This document shows, piece by piece, positions 10,409-21,326 of a stretch of DNA of 64,000 bases. Within the stretch, counting starts at the first letter, position 1; every line of letters begins with the position of its first letter. Position numbers and translations under genes: made by a program. The stretch spans positions 1,499,627-1,563,626 of the forward strand of contig JAKMXF010000111.1 in the NCBI GenBank assembly GCA_024704765.1, in the 5' to 3' direction. This stretch comes from Oopsacas minuta (lineage: Eukaryota; Porifera; Hexactinellida; Lyssacinosida; Leucopsacidae). The notes below the pieces were generated by a model that worked only from the letters and a program-made list of their open reading frames with translations, searched no databases and was not told the DNA's origin.

Positions 10409-11281
10409 GTAAGTACATACGTATACAAGAACATCTTTAATACGAACAGCAACGAACGGTAGAAATGCTCCCCTATACGATGAAAACTAATCAACTATTA
10501 ACCAAAGTAGCATATAAAACTGAGTGTGCACCACACTCCTAATCTTCGAAGACTAAAATATTGGTCAATATGTCGAAAAACTACTTTACAAATCATCGAC
10601 AACACTATTGATAACTATATATGATCTTAGAAACTTCTCTCAACAAAGGGCTCGTTAAACGCTAATCCATGACATGATCCCCAAAAGAATATTGCGCAGT
10701 CATGAAAAATAACATATACGGGCATTCTCAGGATTGAGTCATCATCGCAAGAGATATCGTATCGAATTATATCAGGGTATGGGATATCGGGCATATATAC
10801 ATGTTCTCAGGGGACGATTTGACCATAACATTAAAGGTTGCCAAGTTATTGATGAATATCAGCAAAAATGTGGCATCCATGGATGAAACTATTACTCTGG
10901 AACGTGCAAACATAATCAAATCAAATTTTGATAATTTGCATGAAAATAGCCTTAGATCCTATTGAATAAATACGAGTTAACTGTCCATGCAGTTTAGAAG
11001 TCCATGATTAGGTATATGTAGATAAAAAAGTGTAGATGTAATAAATCATGCAATGGAGCAAAACTAAAATATGAAAGTCAATCTAAATGTTCTATCTTTG
11101 AAGCAAAGTTCTATACTTCAAGTGAACGAAATAATAACTAAGCCTGGAAGGAGTAAGGGCTAGTGGCGTAGATTAAAAGGATTTGGTAAGTGTGTAGCAA
11201 TGGAGCTTGGAGTATATAAATAAGTAATCTGGGACAGAAATTCAAATATATATACCTACATAATTACAGCTCAATACAATT
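10409..11281. other. non-coding stretch with a possible decayed kinase exon
   Basis: After the MAP3K donor at 10408 the sequence is mostly AT-rich. Around 10825-10885 the plus strand reads like a broken catalytic-loop exon: NIKG, then after one base shift AKLLMNISKNV, where MAP3Ks have DIKGANxLxD. The match is weak and frameshifted. No activation-loop or APE motif follows. Confidence 0.3.
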
Positions 11282-11902
11282 CTATGAGAGTAGAGAGTAT
11301 GATCTATGTGTAAACTTTCGCGAAATATCCATGCTATGCAAGATAAATGATATTATTTTACTGCAGCTATATCCAATCCAAGTTCCAGCCAAACAAGGGA
11401 TAGGCCATTTCTGCCAGGGCTTATCCCAATCTAAGAGGATAGGAAAAGCACTCATCCACACACATACACAAACAGAATATACTTGTACTACTAAATCTAA
11501 CTCTTCTAAAGAGTATAGCTCTAAAAGCAATAGCTTAGAGATAAAATATCTGTAGTTTATTCTGAATGAGAAAGTACAAGGTAATACTGTGAGGATAGAA
11601 ACAGTAAACGATAAAACAAGAGTTTCAGTCTTATTCTCGAATAGAGCAGCACCAAATGCAATGAATATACAGTGAATAGGAATAATAGCGAGTAGAGTCA
11701 CGATGAGAGAATGTATATATCTCCTTACAACTATAGCACGACTGGCTGATGAATTGTTACGAAAGTAGACTAGAGATTTGATAAATAAATAGGAGAGAGA
11801 TATAATGCAGGAACTTGTGAGAATTCGAGAGTATGTTGTGAAGTAGTACGCCAGGAGGGAGATTGTTATCATAGGAAAAACCTCAGTCAATAACAGGTCC
11901 AT
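11282..11902 (-). CDS. PIGF: PIG-F, GPI-anchor ethanolamine-phosphate transferase subunit
   Basis: PIG-F is a multi-pass ER membrane protein that partners PIG-O and PIG-G when ethanolamine phosphate is added to the GPI core mannoses. The 206-residue single-exon frame has at least five hydrophobic segments. The family's conserved C-terminal block appears as LLDWDKPWQKWPIPC at about residues 157-171, followed by a glycine-containing helix (GTWIGYSCSKIIS). Human PIG-F is 219 residues, so this is full length. The start is the first ATG, placing a hydrophobic segment at once after MDLLLTEV. No signs of damage. Its ORF is independent of the neighbouring CDA gene, with a 417-nt gap between. Confidence 0.85.
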   Translation of the reverse strand: MDLLLTEVFPMITISLLAYYFTTYSRILTSSCIISLSYLFIKSLVYFRNNSSASRAIVVRRYIHSLIVTLLAIIPIHCIFIAFGAALFENKTETLVLSFTVSILTVLPCTFSFRINYRYFISKLLLLELYSLEELDLVVQVYSVCVCVWMSAFPILLDWDKPWQKWPIPCLAGTWIGYSCSKIISFILHSMDISRKFTHRSYSLLS

Positions 11903-12319
11903 ACAAATATAATACTATCAATAAACTCGTAAGCCATTGGTAAGCAATGCTCCAAAACATATCAAAAATAATATTACTTAATACGATTACTTATAAATCT
12001 GTAAATTGAATAGACTGAAATATATACTATGCAGCTAGATAGTTATTAACTATATTAAAATGTAAACACGTAAACATCGTATGGTACAACGTATATGACC
12101 ATTGTACGAGTACTTCCCTGTATGTGTTTAGGATCCATATGATAGTTCAAATAAGTATTTGACATATTCGGTGATATAAGTATTGAGTAAGTAATCTAAA
12201 ATACAAATAGCGAAAAACATATGATGTGAATAATAAATTATAAATATTAAGAGAAGTGTACTAATAAAGAGGTTGTAGAGGTTATAAGCGATTCTGATTG
12301 CGATAAAAATATAAAATGA
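11903..12319. other. intergenic, nothing seen
   Basis: AT-rich sequence upstream of PIG-F and downstream of the deaminase; no repeats with ends and no coding frame. Confidence 0.4.
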
Positions 12320-12835
12320 TTAATGTTGGATACGCTCCTTCTTCAGGTCAGCACCAGAAAATGAATAAGGCAGCAATTCGGTAATAGTAGCAATCTTGTA
12401 CTGTTTGTCAGGTCGTACAATTATAACGTAATATTCTCCAAACTCTAAGATGAACTGTCTACAGGCACCACAGGGAGCAGCGAAGCTATCCACCATATCC
12501 GTGTTGACAGCAATCGCACGGAACTCTCTGTATCCATCACTCACAGCTTTCACATAAGCACATACTTCAGCACACACACACAGCCCATAGCTAGCGTTCT
12601 CTACATTACATCCTCTGTATATCATCCCATCGTTCGTAAGCAGAGAAGCTCCAACTCTAAACTTGCTATAGGGTGAGTAAGAGTTAGATTTAGCTTCGAT
12701 GCATGCCTCAATTAACTCAGGGAGTGCCTTTTCTACGTCAGGAGGTAATTGTATCTCTTTATTAGGTAGCAGGAGGTGTTGATGTGTAGTCGGAACTTTG
12801 ACATCACTGGGGTCATTAGAAGGGATCGACATCAA
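12320..12835 (-). CDS. CDA: cytidine deaminase
   Basis: The enzyme deaminates cytidine and deoxycytidine to uridine and deoxyuridine in pyrimidine salvage, using zinc. The 171-residue protein has FRVGASLLTNDG at about 59-70 and GCNVENASYG at about 75-84. The zinc motif C-A-E lies at 88-90 (Cys88 ligand, Glu90 proton shuttle) and PCGACRQF at 121-128 supplies the other two cysteines. The tail SFSGADLKK is the usual end of the tetrameric CDA family (compare SFGPEDL in others). It is about 25 residues longer than human CDA (146) owing to an N-terminal extension of about 30 residues with no clear signal. The first ATG is used; MM at the start makes the second ATG equally possible. Single exon, intact. 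Confidence 0.92.
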   Translation of the reverse strand: MMSIPSNDPSDVKVPTTHQHLLLPNKEIQLPPDVEKALPELIEACIEAKSNSYSPYSKFRVGASLLTNDGMIYRGCNVENASYGLCVCAEVCAYVKAVSDGYREFRAIAVNTDMVDSFAAPCGACRQFILEFGEYYVIIVRPDKQYKIATITELLPYSFSGADLKKERIQH

Positions 12836-13400
12836 AGTTACTATAATTTATAAATTAAAAGTATAGTTATAATTATTGTTAGGAATAGTGGAGTCTTACT
12901 CGCACGGACATTCCGTCTTAACATAAAGATTTTCAATATTCGTATTAAAATTAATGCTGTGGTAGGATGATCAAACGAGATTAGTAAGGAAACAGTGCAT
13001 CTACGTTTCAAATAATTGACGAAGGAATGTGTTTGATAAGATTCACTACAACATCCATTATATACCACAAATAATTTCGCTTGCTCACGCTCTGCGGCTT
13101 GGGAACACAGTGTTCGCATGTAACTCTGCTCTTCGTGCCTCGAATTTTATTTACACACGAGTACCTTCAAAGTGCGAAATTCAGAATCAGTGTACTCGAT
13201 TACCCCGAACAACCGTTGAAACCAAGTTTCTAAGTCAGTAAGACTTATTAGAAATTTGTTTAATTTATCTACTAATATTTCTCAAAATACGTAAAACTAC
13301 AAAAAAATATAAATACAAAAATATTATCCAAAATATCATAGCCTATGAAAATGTATAAATTTGTATTCATTATACAACTTACACAAGTATCTCTGTGCAA
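12836..13400. other. intergenic region with dispersed repeat
   Basis: Between CDA and the phosphoesterase. It holds one copy of hairpin-rich repeat family R1 (13073-13240). The open frame at 12841-13119 on the minus strand overlaps that repeat and has no family character. Confidence 0.45.
13073..13240 (+). repeat. dispersed hairpin-rich repeat R1, copy 1
   Basis: Shares with copies at 38790 and 50962 the order: cgcttgctc, gctctgcggctt, the hairpin GAACACAGTGTTCGCATG, a cttcgtgcctcgaattt phrase, then gcgaaattcagaatcag and a tactcgattacccc end. Short palindromes follow one another closely. It is a non-coding dispersed repeat, possibly a SINE or MITE; the class is not certain. Confidence 0.65.
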
Positions 13401-14339
13401 CTATAAGCATGCGGGTGTGGGTAGATCGAATACGATGGGAGGCTGTGAAGGAACACATTTAAGTGTACAGGTAGAAGCATTTATAAATACAGTATTCCCA
13501 TCAGTTGTCTGACCATACCCTTCGTGTATGTGCCCAAATACATGTACTTTAGGTTTAACCCTATTCTGTATAGTAGAGAGTAGCTCTACACAGCCAGCTC
13601 TACCGCCATGATTACACAGATCACCGTGTCCAATTGGAGGTCCATGAGTAATCAGAATATCTACATTATCAGGTATCTTATTCCATTTGTCAAGGAGAGG
13701 CTGACCTCGTTTAAGGTTGAACCCCCAGCTGAAAAACTCTGGTTGCCATGGAGACCCATAAATCTTAAATCCTAACAATTCACATCCAAAATCTTCCAAG
13801 TAGAGACCATTAGAAATGAGAGATTTCATTTCGTTTGAATCTAGCTTAGTTTTATGTGAGAATCTCATCCAAAGTGTTTTAGGATATTCTTCAGTATCTA
13901 GAGATAGGTCGTGATTACCAGCTATCACAACTTTGTATCTGTGTGGAAGAGAACCGAGAAAAGAATTGAATTTAACAACATCTTCTTTATGTCCTATGTT
14001 AGAGAAGTCTCCTGCATGTATCAGTACATCTCCTGATGGCACTTTCAATTTATCCGTATGGGAATGAGTGTCTGATATACACACGAAACGGGTGTAACCA
14101 TCACGAGGTGGGCATAAAGGATCTTTAATCTTCATAACTTCTACCTTCTGTTTCGGTTCCTTTTGTATTTGCAGCCAAGCTTCATCTGGTTTTCCTGTTA
14201 ACTTATTTAGTTTAATCTCAGACGACCCTACTCGTGGAGGAATGATAGTAACATCTTTTGGTACAACTATTTGATAGGGCAGAGATTTGATGAATTCCTG
14301 TGAACCAGCTGCACTACATTTTGCTGCCATTCTTATCAA
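13401..14339 (-). CDS. MPPED1/2-type metallophosphoesterase (UPF0046)
   Basis: A binuclear-metal phosphoesterase of the MPPED/239AB family, which hydrolyses phosphodiester bonds such as cyclic nucleotides in vitro. Over 312 residues the calcineurin-like motifs are in order: SDTHSHTD at about 89-96 (D-x-H), HAGDFSNIG at 108-116, AGNHDLSL at 140-147, LITHGPPIGHGD and finally VFGHIHEGYG. The family-typical GSPWQPEFFSWGFNL is also present. As I recall, vertebrate MPPED1/2 carry glycine in place of the first histidine of the last motif; here GHIH is complete, as in fully active class III enzymes. The N-terminal 80 residues are not part of the catalytic fold. Human MPPED2 is about 294 residues. Single exon, intact. 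Start by first ATG; an internal ATG (MAAKCSA) three residues later is an alternative. Confidence 0.92.
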   Translation of the reverse strand: MIRMAAKCSAAGSQEFIKSLPYQIVVPKDVTIIPPRVGSSEIKLNKLTGKPDEAWLQIQKEPKQKVEVMKIKDPLCPPRDGYTRFVCISDTHSHTDKLKVPSGDVLIHAGDFSNIGHKEDVVKFNSFLGSLPHRYKVVIAGNHDLSLDTEEYPKTLWMRFSHKTKLDSNEMKSLISNGLYLEDFGCELLGFKIYGSPWQPEFFSWGFNLKRGQPLLDKWNKIPDNVDILITHGPPIGHGDLCNHGGRAGCVELLSTIQNRVKPKVHVFGHIHEGYGQTTDGNTVFINASTCTLKCVPSQPPIVFDLPTPACL

Positions 14340-14981
14340 TCTTAAATAATGGTGAAGTAGTATGATGGAGCTGTTGATTCCAAGAATAGCGGAGTAGAAT
14401 AAAGAAAAAAATGAATGTTTGAGATATTTCGAAATATACGGTGAACTAGGCTAAGATTTACCCATGTCACAGTGACTAGTGTTCCCCCATAGTCACTAAG
14501 GGACTATATAGCGATTGGGGGAACATTATCCACTAGGGAATAATTATTTTATAAGCTATACAAGATGTAAATCCGCATGGGGAACTAGCCGAATTTAACC
14601 CATTCCATCATCAAAATTTGTAAATACAGACCTTGATCAAGTTGGACATGCATATATTTGATAAGGAGGCATGTTCGGGTCTATATAGTCTGGGACTTCA
14701 GACAATAATTATATGGGTGAGGCTATTGCCACCGACCGATAACACTCTTATTCAATAATTCAAAAAAACATCCAATCCAACAACTGTACCTCACTCCAAT
14801 ATACCTCAACAATCTGGGGGTGGTACAGAATCAGGACAACACCAAAGAGTGCTGACACAAATGCGAGAAATCTAGCACAGATAGGAATAGTACTTCTAAT
14901 TATATACTATAGGTTAACATTACTACACATAGTATATATCACAATTATCACATACAAGTATAAAAAATAAAATTAATGTTT
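14340..14981. other. intergenic, little seen
   Basis: AT-rich. A phrase at about 14722-14739, gaggctattgccaccgacc, recurs as half of the perfect hairpin in the Rab1 intron (58954-58983). No gene. Confidence 0.4.
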
Positions 14982-16796
14982 TCATAAATGGAGTTGGTAT
15001 TTAACATCTTTCAACATAGAATCCCAACCTAGATCTTCTAATTCATCATAATGTAAATCCACTGTAATGTCGTTACATACACATTTCCTCAAGGCATCCT
15101 TAGAGCTGGAGTACAGCATTTTGTGCTTTACTGAAGAACTCTCCGGACTCCTATCATAAAGTACGAAATTAAATACTCACCACTAATGTACGTATAAGGC
15201 TATGTAAAGTAATATACAGTCAATGGACAAAAGTATTCGACCACACAAATATATTGTCATAAATTGTATACTCTTTCCCGCTCCTATATATTGTGTAGTC
15301 TATATTCGTAGCTGCTATCTAGTAATTTGCATAGAATAACGTATGTTTTCCGAGTATTTCAAAAAAATATTTTCGATTTACACATTTTGAAGGTGTTAAT
15401 TACTAATAATCATTTGATAATTATTGATAATCAAAATATGTGGTAATTCAAAACCTATTAAGAATCTGTAATTTTTGACTTGATATTTGAATTCTACGTA
15501 GGCGAGTTACCCTAGATTTAAATTTCCAATGAGATTGAACAATTTTTACCAAAGTTATAGAAGAATTTCAATTTGTGCCACTTGAGCCACTTCTTGAAAA
15601 AGTGGCACAGGCGGCAGGAAAAAGCGCCACTATGAGGAAATCAACTAGGGTTAGGAGGAATAAGTCAAAGTAATATTTTCGAATGATATGACTATGCTAA
15701 CCCTTGAATTACAAAATAACCTCTGGGTAACGACCACTTGTGCCACCTTGGGCAAAAGGTGGCACAAATTGAAATCTTCTATAACTTTGGTAAAAATTGT
15801 TCAATCTCATTGGAAATTTAAATCTAGGGTAATTCGCCTACGTAGAATTCAAATATCAGGTCAGAAATTACAGATTCTTAATAGGTTTTGAATTACCACA
15901 TAATTTGATTATCAATAATTATCAAATAATTATTAATAATTAACACCTTCAAAAAGTGTAAATCGAAAATATTTTTTGAAATTCTCGAAAAACATATGTT
16001 ATTCTATGCAAATTACTAGATTGCAGCTACGAATATAGACTACACAATATATAGGAGCGGGAAAGAGTATACAATTTGTGACAATACATTTGTGTGGTCG
16101 AATACTTTTGTCCCCTGACTGTACTTGTTTCTCATCTCCGCCCGTCCCAAATTTGTCCCCGTCCTGAAAGATTTTATTGGTATTTTTTCATGTGCCAAGC
16201 TCTTTAGAATTTCCTAAATCAAGAGAAAATTCGTCTTTCTTGATTGGAAGTGGAGTTTGTCCGATAACCGAAAGTATTTAATACTAACTTGAATGGAGAT
16301 GATTAAAATTACGAACCAAAGTATGAAAATAACTTTTTCTTGAATCCTATCTTCACTCACAAACGCAAAATTGAATACGATATATCTGGGTTCATTCTGT
16401 GAAGAATCTCTCAGATATGAAATTAGTGAAGTTACTCCAGATCTTGTTTTGTTGTTAACCTCAACTCCCTTCTGGGATAACGTGAATTCTATATCAATTA
16501 AACACTCTGGGTACGCATTATTAACACAAGTATTATTTATTGAAAGATAGATATATTCGAAGGAGTATAAATTTGATATAATCTATGATGTTATCCAATT
16601 TGGTGCAGTACTACAATACATATTACAATCCTTACCGCTACTGCCTACCTATAGCTCTATCTTCATTCATAAATTCTGGGACGATATCTTCCGTATGTCC
16701 TCTGTCTACCTTAAACACGATATACCTATACACGCGTTTATTCTTTAGAGCTAGATACACAGCTGTACATTCACTGGAGCATTTTACGCCAGATGT
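14982..16796 (-). CDS. ADF/cofilin actin-depolymerising protein
   Basis: ADF/cofilin severs and depolymerises ADP-actin filaments in the cytoplasm. The gene is hidden from simple ORF calling because it is split: exons 16796-16683, 16471-16317 and 15150-14982. They join in frame (phase 0, then W split TG|G) to about 146 residues if an ATG-only first exon exists upstream, as is usual in animal cofilins; that exon was not located. Exon A: TSGVKCSSECTAVY...KRVYRYIVFKVD. Exon B: YLRDSSQNEPRYIVFNFAFV and EKVIFIL. Exon C: WSPESSSVKHKMLYSSSKDA then LRKC and a YDELEDLGWDSMLKDV tail. NEPRY and SSSVKHKMLYSSSKDAL are the family's actin-binding segments. The donor of exon A (16683) is my best choice but not the only one. 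Intron 3 is mostly a Tc1-like foldback element. Confidence 0.85.
15217..16121. mobile_element. Tc1/mariner-type foldback element in cofilin intron
   Basis: 905 bp flanked by TA on both sides (15215-15216 and 16122-16123). The ends read CAGTCAATGGACAAAAGTAT and, inverted, CAGTCAGGGGACAAAAGTAT. Both then continue TCGACCACACAAAT; this is the style of Tc1-like termini. The inverted arms run for roughly 370-390 bp each (15217-15600 and 15750-16121) around a loop of about 150 bp. There is no coding capacity. It occupies most of the 1,166-nt third intron of the cofilin gene, so the transcript would fold into a long stem. Confidence 0.88.
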
Positions 16797-17383
16797 CTAC
16801 AACAAATATATATTAATATGTCAGTCTACAGACCAATCGGAGTCAATCCTCCGCCGTGTCAAGGATATGGAACTATAGACCCCGAACAATTCTTCTAGGC
16901 ATTGACCAGGTGTAAATGATCGCATCAGCCAGATAGCATCATTACAGTGATTACACACCATTTAGTGGCATATACTTCAAACGAACTGAAGTGGTACTAT
17001 TGATAGAGTATGACATACCTGAAAACTTTTATTAATTATATCCCTGGACAGTGGACACAGGACTAGAATTCCAAGAACATTGGATCAGAGTTGCGAACTT
17101 TTTGCGGCCGACTAATTCAATCGTGGGCTGTGGGTCAGGATGCTGGCCGGACTGCGGTTAGAAATTTCCGCCCGCGTGCAACTCTACATTGGATAATTCC
17201 CCTGGACAATTATCTAGAGCAGTCGAACACTAAAAGAGCAGCTGAATACTCGATTGCTACGCTTATTCGAAAAAGTTACTCGCACTTAAAAAAGTATCAG
17301 CAAATATACCGAATTTCAACATGCATCACAAATCCGGCAAAATATCTCACACATTTTAGGGCTATTTAGAGGGAACATTCTGA
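16797..17383. other. intergenic; expected place of cofilin first exon
   Basis: The ATG-only first exon of cofilin would be expected upstream on the minus strand, but I could not fix it. The plus-strand frame at 17091-17369 has no family look. Confidence 0.35.
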
Positions 17384-18293
17384 TTTCCTAAAGTGGAAAT
17401 TTTCAACAAATTTCTGACCTCACATTATGGCGCAATATTTATTCGGCAAATAACTTGAAAAGATTGCGCACATAGAGTGGCAAAATACTGAAGTTGTTAC
17501 TGTCCATGACCCCAACTTTAAACGACCATCACTCGGTGTCTTGATCAGATTTGAAGTTACAGGCGCGACCTATATTGTACAAGCAAATTACAAAAATTTT
17601 GAGGTCAACCTTAAACAAATTTTGATTTTTCTTGTAGCTTTATTATTGTAATTTACAGGAAAATATATTCCTAGGCCCAAATGTATGTAGAACTTCTATA
17701 TTTAGCCACTTAAATGTGCCACTTTTGGACACATTTTGAAGATATTAAAATGCTAATAAATAAAATCAGTTTAAATCGAATTATCATGTTAATATTCGTA
17801 ATCGATAAGAGATTTCGCGTCGTTTGAGTAGTCACTCGGAAATATTTGGGAATAATATTCTCTAGCAACGTAGGAAAACTAAAAGTCGTGGCTAATTACA
17901 GGAAAATACCTCGTTCGGATGATGAATTGTCCAACTATCTCTATTAACTGGGAACTCTGTGCATTATGAAAGAGAAATACAGGTAATTGTTGGACATGAT
18001 TCACCCAAAGTGTACATTTAAGTGGCTAAATATAGAAGTTCTAACATAGATTTGGGCCTAGGACTTGTTTCATGGTAAACTACAAAATTAAAACTACCAG
18101 AAAAATAATATTTTTCTTTTTAATTGCAATTTGTTTAAGGTCAAATCTAAATTCTACTGCACCACTAGGTTCATTAGAAAGCCCTGACAAGTCTATATCT
18201 CCCTGCTATTGGTTTTCCCATAAAAATATTCGTACATAGTGTGAGGTCAGATATTTCAAAAAATATCTGACCTCACACTATTTCCACTGTACA
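17384..18293. repeat. degenerate foldback element
   Basis: Paired inverted segments: aagtggaaattt...ctgacctcaca near 17386-17428 against gacctcacactatttccact near 18268-18290. Inside these, ttcctaggcccaaatgtatg and then gaacttctatatttagccac (about 17668-17715) pair with gtggctaaatatagaagttc and gggcctagga (about 18012-18063). A further pair (gaccttaaacaaatt) lies between. It looks like an old non-autonomous DNA element. No target duplication was resolved. Confidence 0.6.
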
Positions 18294-18480
18294 AAATCAA
18301 AATATTCCCTCATAGGCCTAAAATGTGTGAAAATGTTATTGCCAGATTTTAGTGATACATGTTGAAATTCTGTATATTTGCTTCTTCTTTTTTAAGCATC
18401 TTTCTAGTCTGAAATAATCATCTAACCTGAAGTATAATGCGGCATTTTGCATATCAAGGCTCAAGTTGAATATTAGATAC

Positions 18481-18636
18481 GGTAGAACTCTGATAAGACG
18501 TACACCCTCGGGAAACTAAAATTAGTACGTCCTATCCGATTAGCTATTGTATTACAATGAATGGTAACTAATTTTCGGATTCAAGAATAGTAGGTCTCAA
18601 TCGAGTAACCCGAGTAAGTCTTATCCGAGTTCTACT
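18481..18636. mobile_element. pogo/Tigger-like MITE
   Basis: About 155 bp with ends GTAGAACTCTGATAAGACGT and, inverted, GTAGAACTCGGATAAGACTT. This TAGAACTCGGATAAGAC terminus recurs at 18928, 27534, 57398 and in variant form at 41809, so it is a family. No coding sequence. Confidence 0.65.
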
Positions 18637-18927
18637 TTACATAAACATGTAAATTCAGGCTTGAGGACAGGTGAATGACTTTAACGGCTACATGACGTCA
18701 AAGTTTAACTCGTCTATAGAGTAGCCGATGGGTCAGGCCCCCCCACCACTGCACTATTTACTCGAATAGGGCCCCAAATTCCTAATTCGGCACTGCTGAA
18801 GGATCATTATGAATAATTCCCAAAAGGTGTGAATGATGAGAATTTGCTAAATATGTGTTTGATGACCCTGTACTCTGCTAAGGGATCAAGTGGATCATCC
18901 AAATAATTATATAAGTCCGATTGGTAG

Positions 18928-19100
18928 AGTAGAACCCGGATAAGACGTACCCCTTCCGGAAACAAAACCGAGTGACGTCTTATCCGAATAGAGATTGTAT
19001 TAAAATGAATGGAAAATATATTTTATTGCAAGAAGTACGCATTAACAGAGTGTAAGGCTTATAATAGCTCTACTGAATACGTGTATTATAGAGTTCTACT
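18928..19100. mobile_element. pogo/Tigger-like MITE, second copy
   Basis: Starts gtagaacccggataagacgt and ends with agagttctac, the inverted outer part of the same terminus. The inner sequence carries a second inverted piece (gacgtcttatccg). More degenerate at the right end than its neighbour at 18481. Confidence 0.5.
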
Positions 19101-20224
19101 AAATTGAATTAAATAATAAACTCATATTATTGATATAGAATACAGATACACCTAACTCACCATGTGGAAGTGGATGAGAGATCAGGTCGCCTTCGTAAAG
19201 AAATAGCTAATAATTATTAAACTATCACTTGTATAGCTGTTATTAATGTTAATTATTAATCTAATAAAGTGGCTATTAACACCGACAAGTAGTGAATAAC
19301 AATCCTAATTATATAAAATCACCTAAATTTAGACATCTGTCATCTGTCATCAGTTAACACGTTGGCCAGAGTATTGCAGAGATAAGCACTCCCATATCCT
19401 ACCATCAACAATTATACGTATATAAGATGGCCTGTCACACCAAAATTGGTCCAAGAATAGTTATGACAGCTAAAATTGGTTTGTAAATTTGGACCGAGAA
19501 ACAAAATTCCATGCTCCTATTTTTTGTAGCTACATTTTATATCTAGAGTTGTCTGAATTGGTTTTATAGATTAGCGTGAAAGCCGCGTTTTGAGGTTTTT
19601 GAGCGGTTATTTTATTGATTAGCTCTATTTCTAACCACAATTGTTAAGTGTCATTTACTACCTTTAGATTAGTTTGGAGAAATTCATGGGATTAGAGTCA
19701 AATCTAGAAGGGCTTGGTATGATCAATATATTCAATAATTTTGGGGGTCAGGGCCCCAACTTGTTGTGCCATTATCTCTCTACACGTTTTTGGAATTGTT
19801 GATAAAGTTATTTGATGAATTAGCACTATTTCTAAATAGTGTCTAGCTGGCAGACTGGGTGTGCAGCTTAGGCATCTTGGTCATATTTCTACCAAATACA
19901 AATTATTTGTCGTGAATTGGTGAAAATATGATTAATCTAATGATAAATTATGTAGATTGAAAATATCAAAATTGGAATCTACAAACTCAATTACGCTCAC
20001 AAGTGGCTGAAACGAAATATCTGGAATCATGTTGAAACATTTGCAAAACGGTGTGAAAACAGAGGCGTAGCTAGGGTCGCACGAGGATGCAAGGCATATG
20101 TGGGGCATTGCTGCACCTGTAATACATTTCACTTTAAATAGCATACGCAAGGTATGGCCTATGTTTTGGTGGGCACACACAAGGTGTGGTCTGTGTTACA
20201 TATGCAGCTCCTGGCTACGCTTCT
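19101..20224. other. non-coding stretch, nothing firm
   Basis: AT-rich sequence with short phrases seen elsewhere in the window but no paired ends, no exon and no conserved frame. The open frame at 19932-20180 on the minus strand is a chance frame. Confidence 0.4.
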
Positions 20225-20590
20225 GTGTGAAAATATGATTAATCATATGATAAATCTGTGAAATTGTTACTTCAAGCTCTGTAATTCTCAAAATCGGACT
20301 CTACGCATCCAATTACCCCTGGCAACATGTTAGAACCTAATCTCTAGTTTGCTTTTGAAATTTACATAGAAAGGTATGAAAATATGATATATCACCAAAA
20401 GGTGTGAAAAATCAGTTTAGATAATTCCATACTAGAGGTGCAAATCTCCGACACAAAACGTATATGTAAACCATGTAAAAATCTATGCCGGACCTATTTT
20501 GGCTAGGACCGCTAGGTCAGACCATTTTAGGCTGTCAAAATGGTCCCGGACCAATTTTTCCTGACAGGTCTCATTCACAAATTTAGATAT
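20225..20590 (+). repeat. dispersed repeat family R2, copy 1
   Basis: Shares long wording with copies near 38455, 49430, 55015 and 57610-58925: gtgtgaaaatatgattaatc, tctcaaaatcggactctac, aattacccctggcaac, gaggtgcaaatctccg. This copy lacks the right end that other copies have (attggactgctagatttcgc). Non-coding; class unknown, possibly a SINE or a non-autonomous DNA element. Confidence 0.6.
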
Positions 20591-20882
20591 CGAAAACAAA
20601 AGAAATATAAGGAATTAATCAAGAAAATTGGGATTATTATTGAACCGAGGAACTGGAAAAGGCTATCAATGAGGACCCAGATAAGATACTCTGGAGAATG
20701 AGGTTGATTAAGAATTAGACGATATTTGAGTTTAAGCAGATATATCTACAGGACTAGTACTAAGAGATACATCATGTTAAATTACGTATAATGATACAAA
20801 ATTGAATAGAATAAGTGAACAATAAATTTTAAGTAATATATATTATAAATTTTATACACATATGGTTACATCCAAAGAAATG

Positions 20883-21305
20883 ACATGGATATTATGGGTA
20901 TGGATAGTATGGGTATGGATAGTATGGGTATGGATAGTATGGGTATGGATGTGGATATTATGGGTATGGATATGGATATGGATACTATGGGTATGGATAT
21001 GGATATTATGGGTATGGATATGGATACTATGGGTATGGATATGGATATGGATACTATGGGTATGGATATGGATATTATGGGTATGGATATGGATACTATG
21101 GGTATGGATGTGGATATTATGGGTATGGATATTATGGGTATGGATGTGGATATTATGGGTATGGATATGGATACTATGGGTATGGATATGGATATTATGG
21201 GTATGGATATTATGGGTATGGATGTGGATATTATGGGTATGGATATTATGGGTATGGATGTGGATATTATGGGTATGGATATTATGGGTATGGATATGGA
21301 TAAGG
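20883..21305. repeat. minisatellite of ATGGAT/ATGGGT units
   Basis: About 420 bp of hexamer-based units (atgggtatggat, atggatattatgggt, ggatactatgggt) in a higher-order pattern. It keeps two plus-strand frames open: one reads MGMDMDTMGMD-like, the other WILWVWIW-like. Open frames follow from the unit having no stop in those phases, so I do not call a gene. It ends about 20 nt from the stop codon of the ABCC gene and may be part of that gene's 3' UTR. Confidence 0.8.
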
Positions 21306-21326
21306 TAAAGAGGAATAATTTCTGAT

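Noticed and set aside
12841-13119. 92-codon minus-strand frame beside CDA
   Set aside because: Overlaps repeat R1 and has no conserved motif; the hydrophobic end is AT-rich chance sequence.
16585-16878. 97-codon frame on the plus strand
   Set aside because: It is the shadow of cofilin exon A on the other strand.
17091-17369. 92-codon plus-strand frame
   Set aside because: No family character and no splice or repeat context that supports it.
20862-21325. Two repetitive plus-strand frames (WILWVW and MGMD types)
   Set aside because: They arise because a hexamer unit lacks stops in two phases; no evidence of a gene beyond the repeat.
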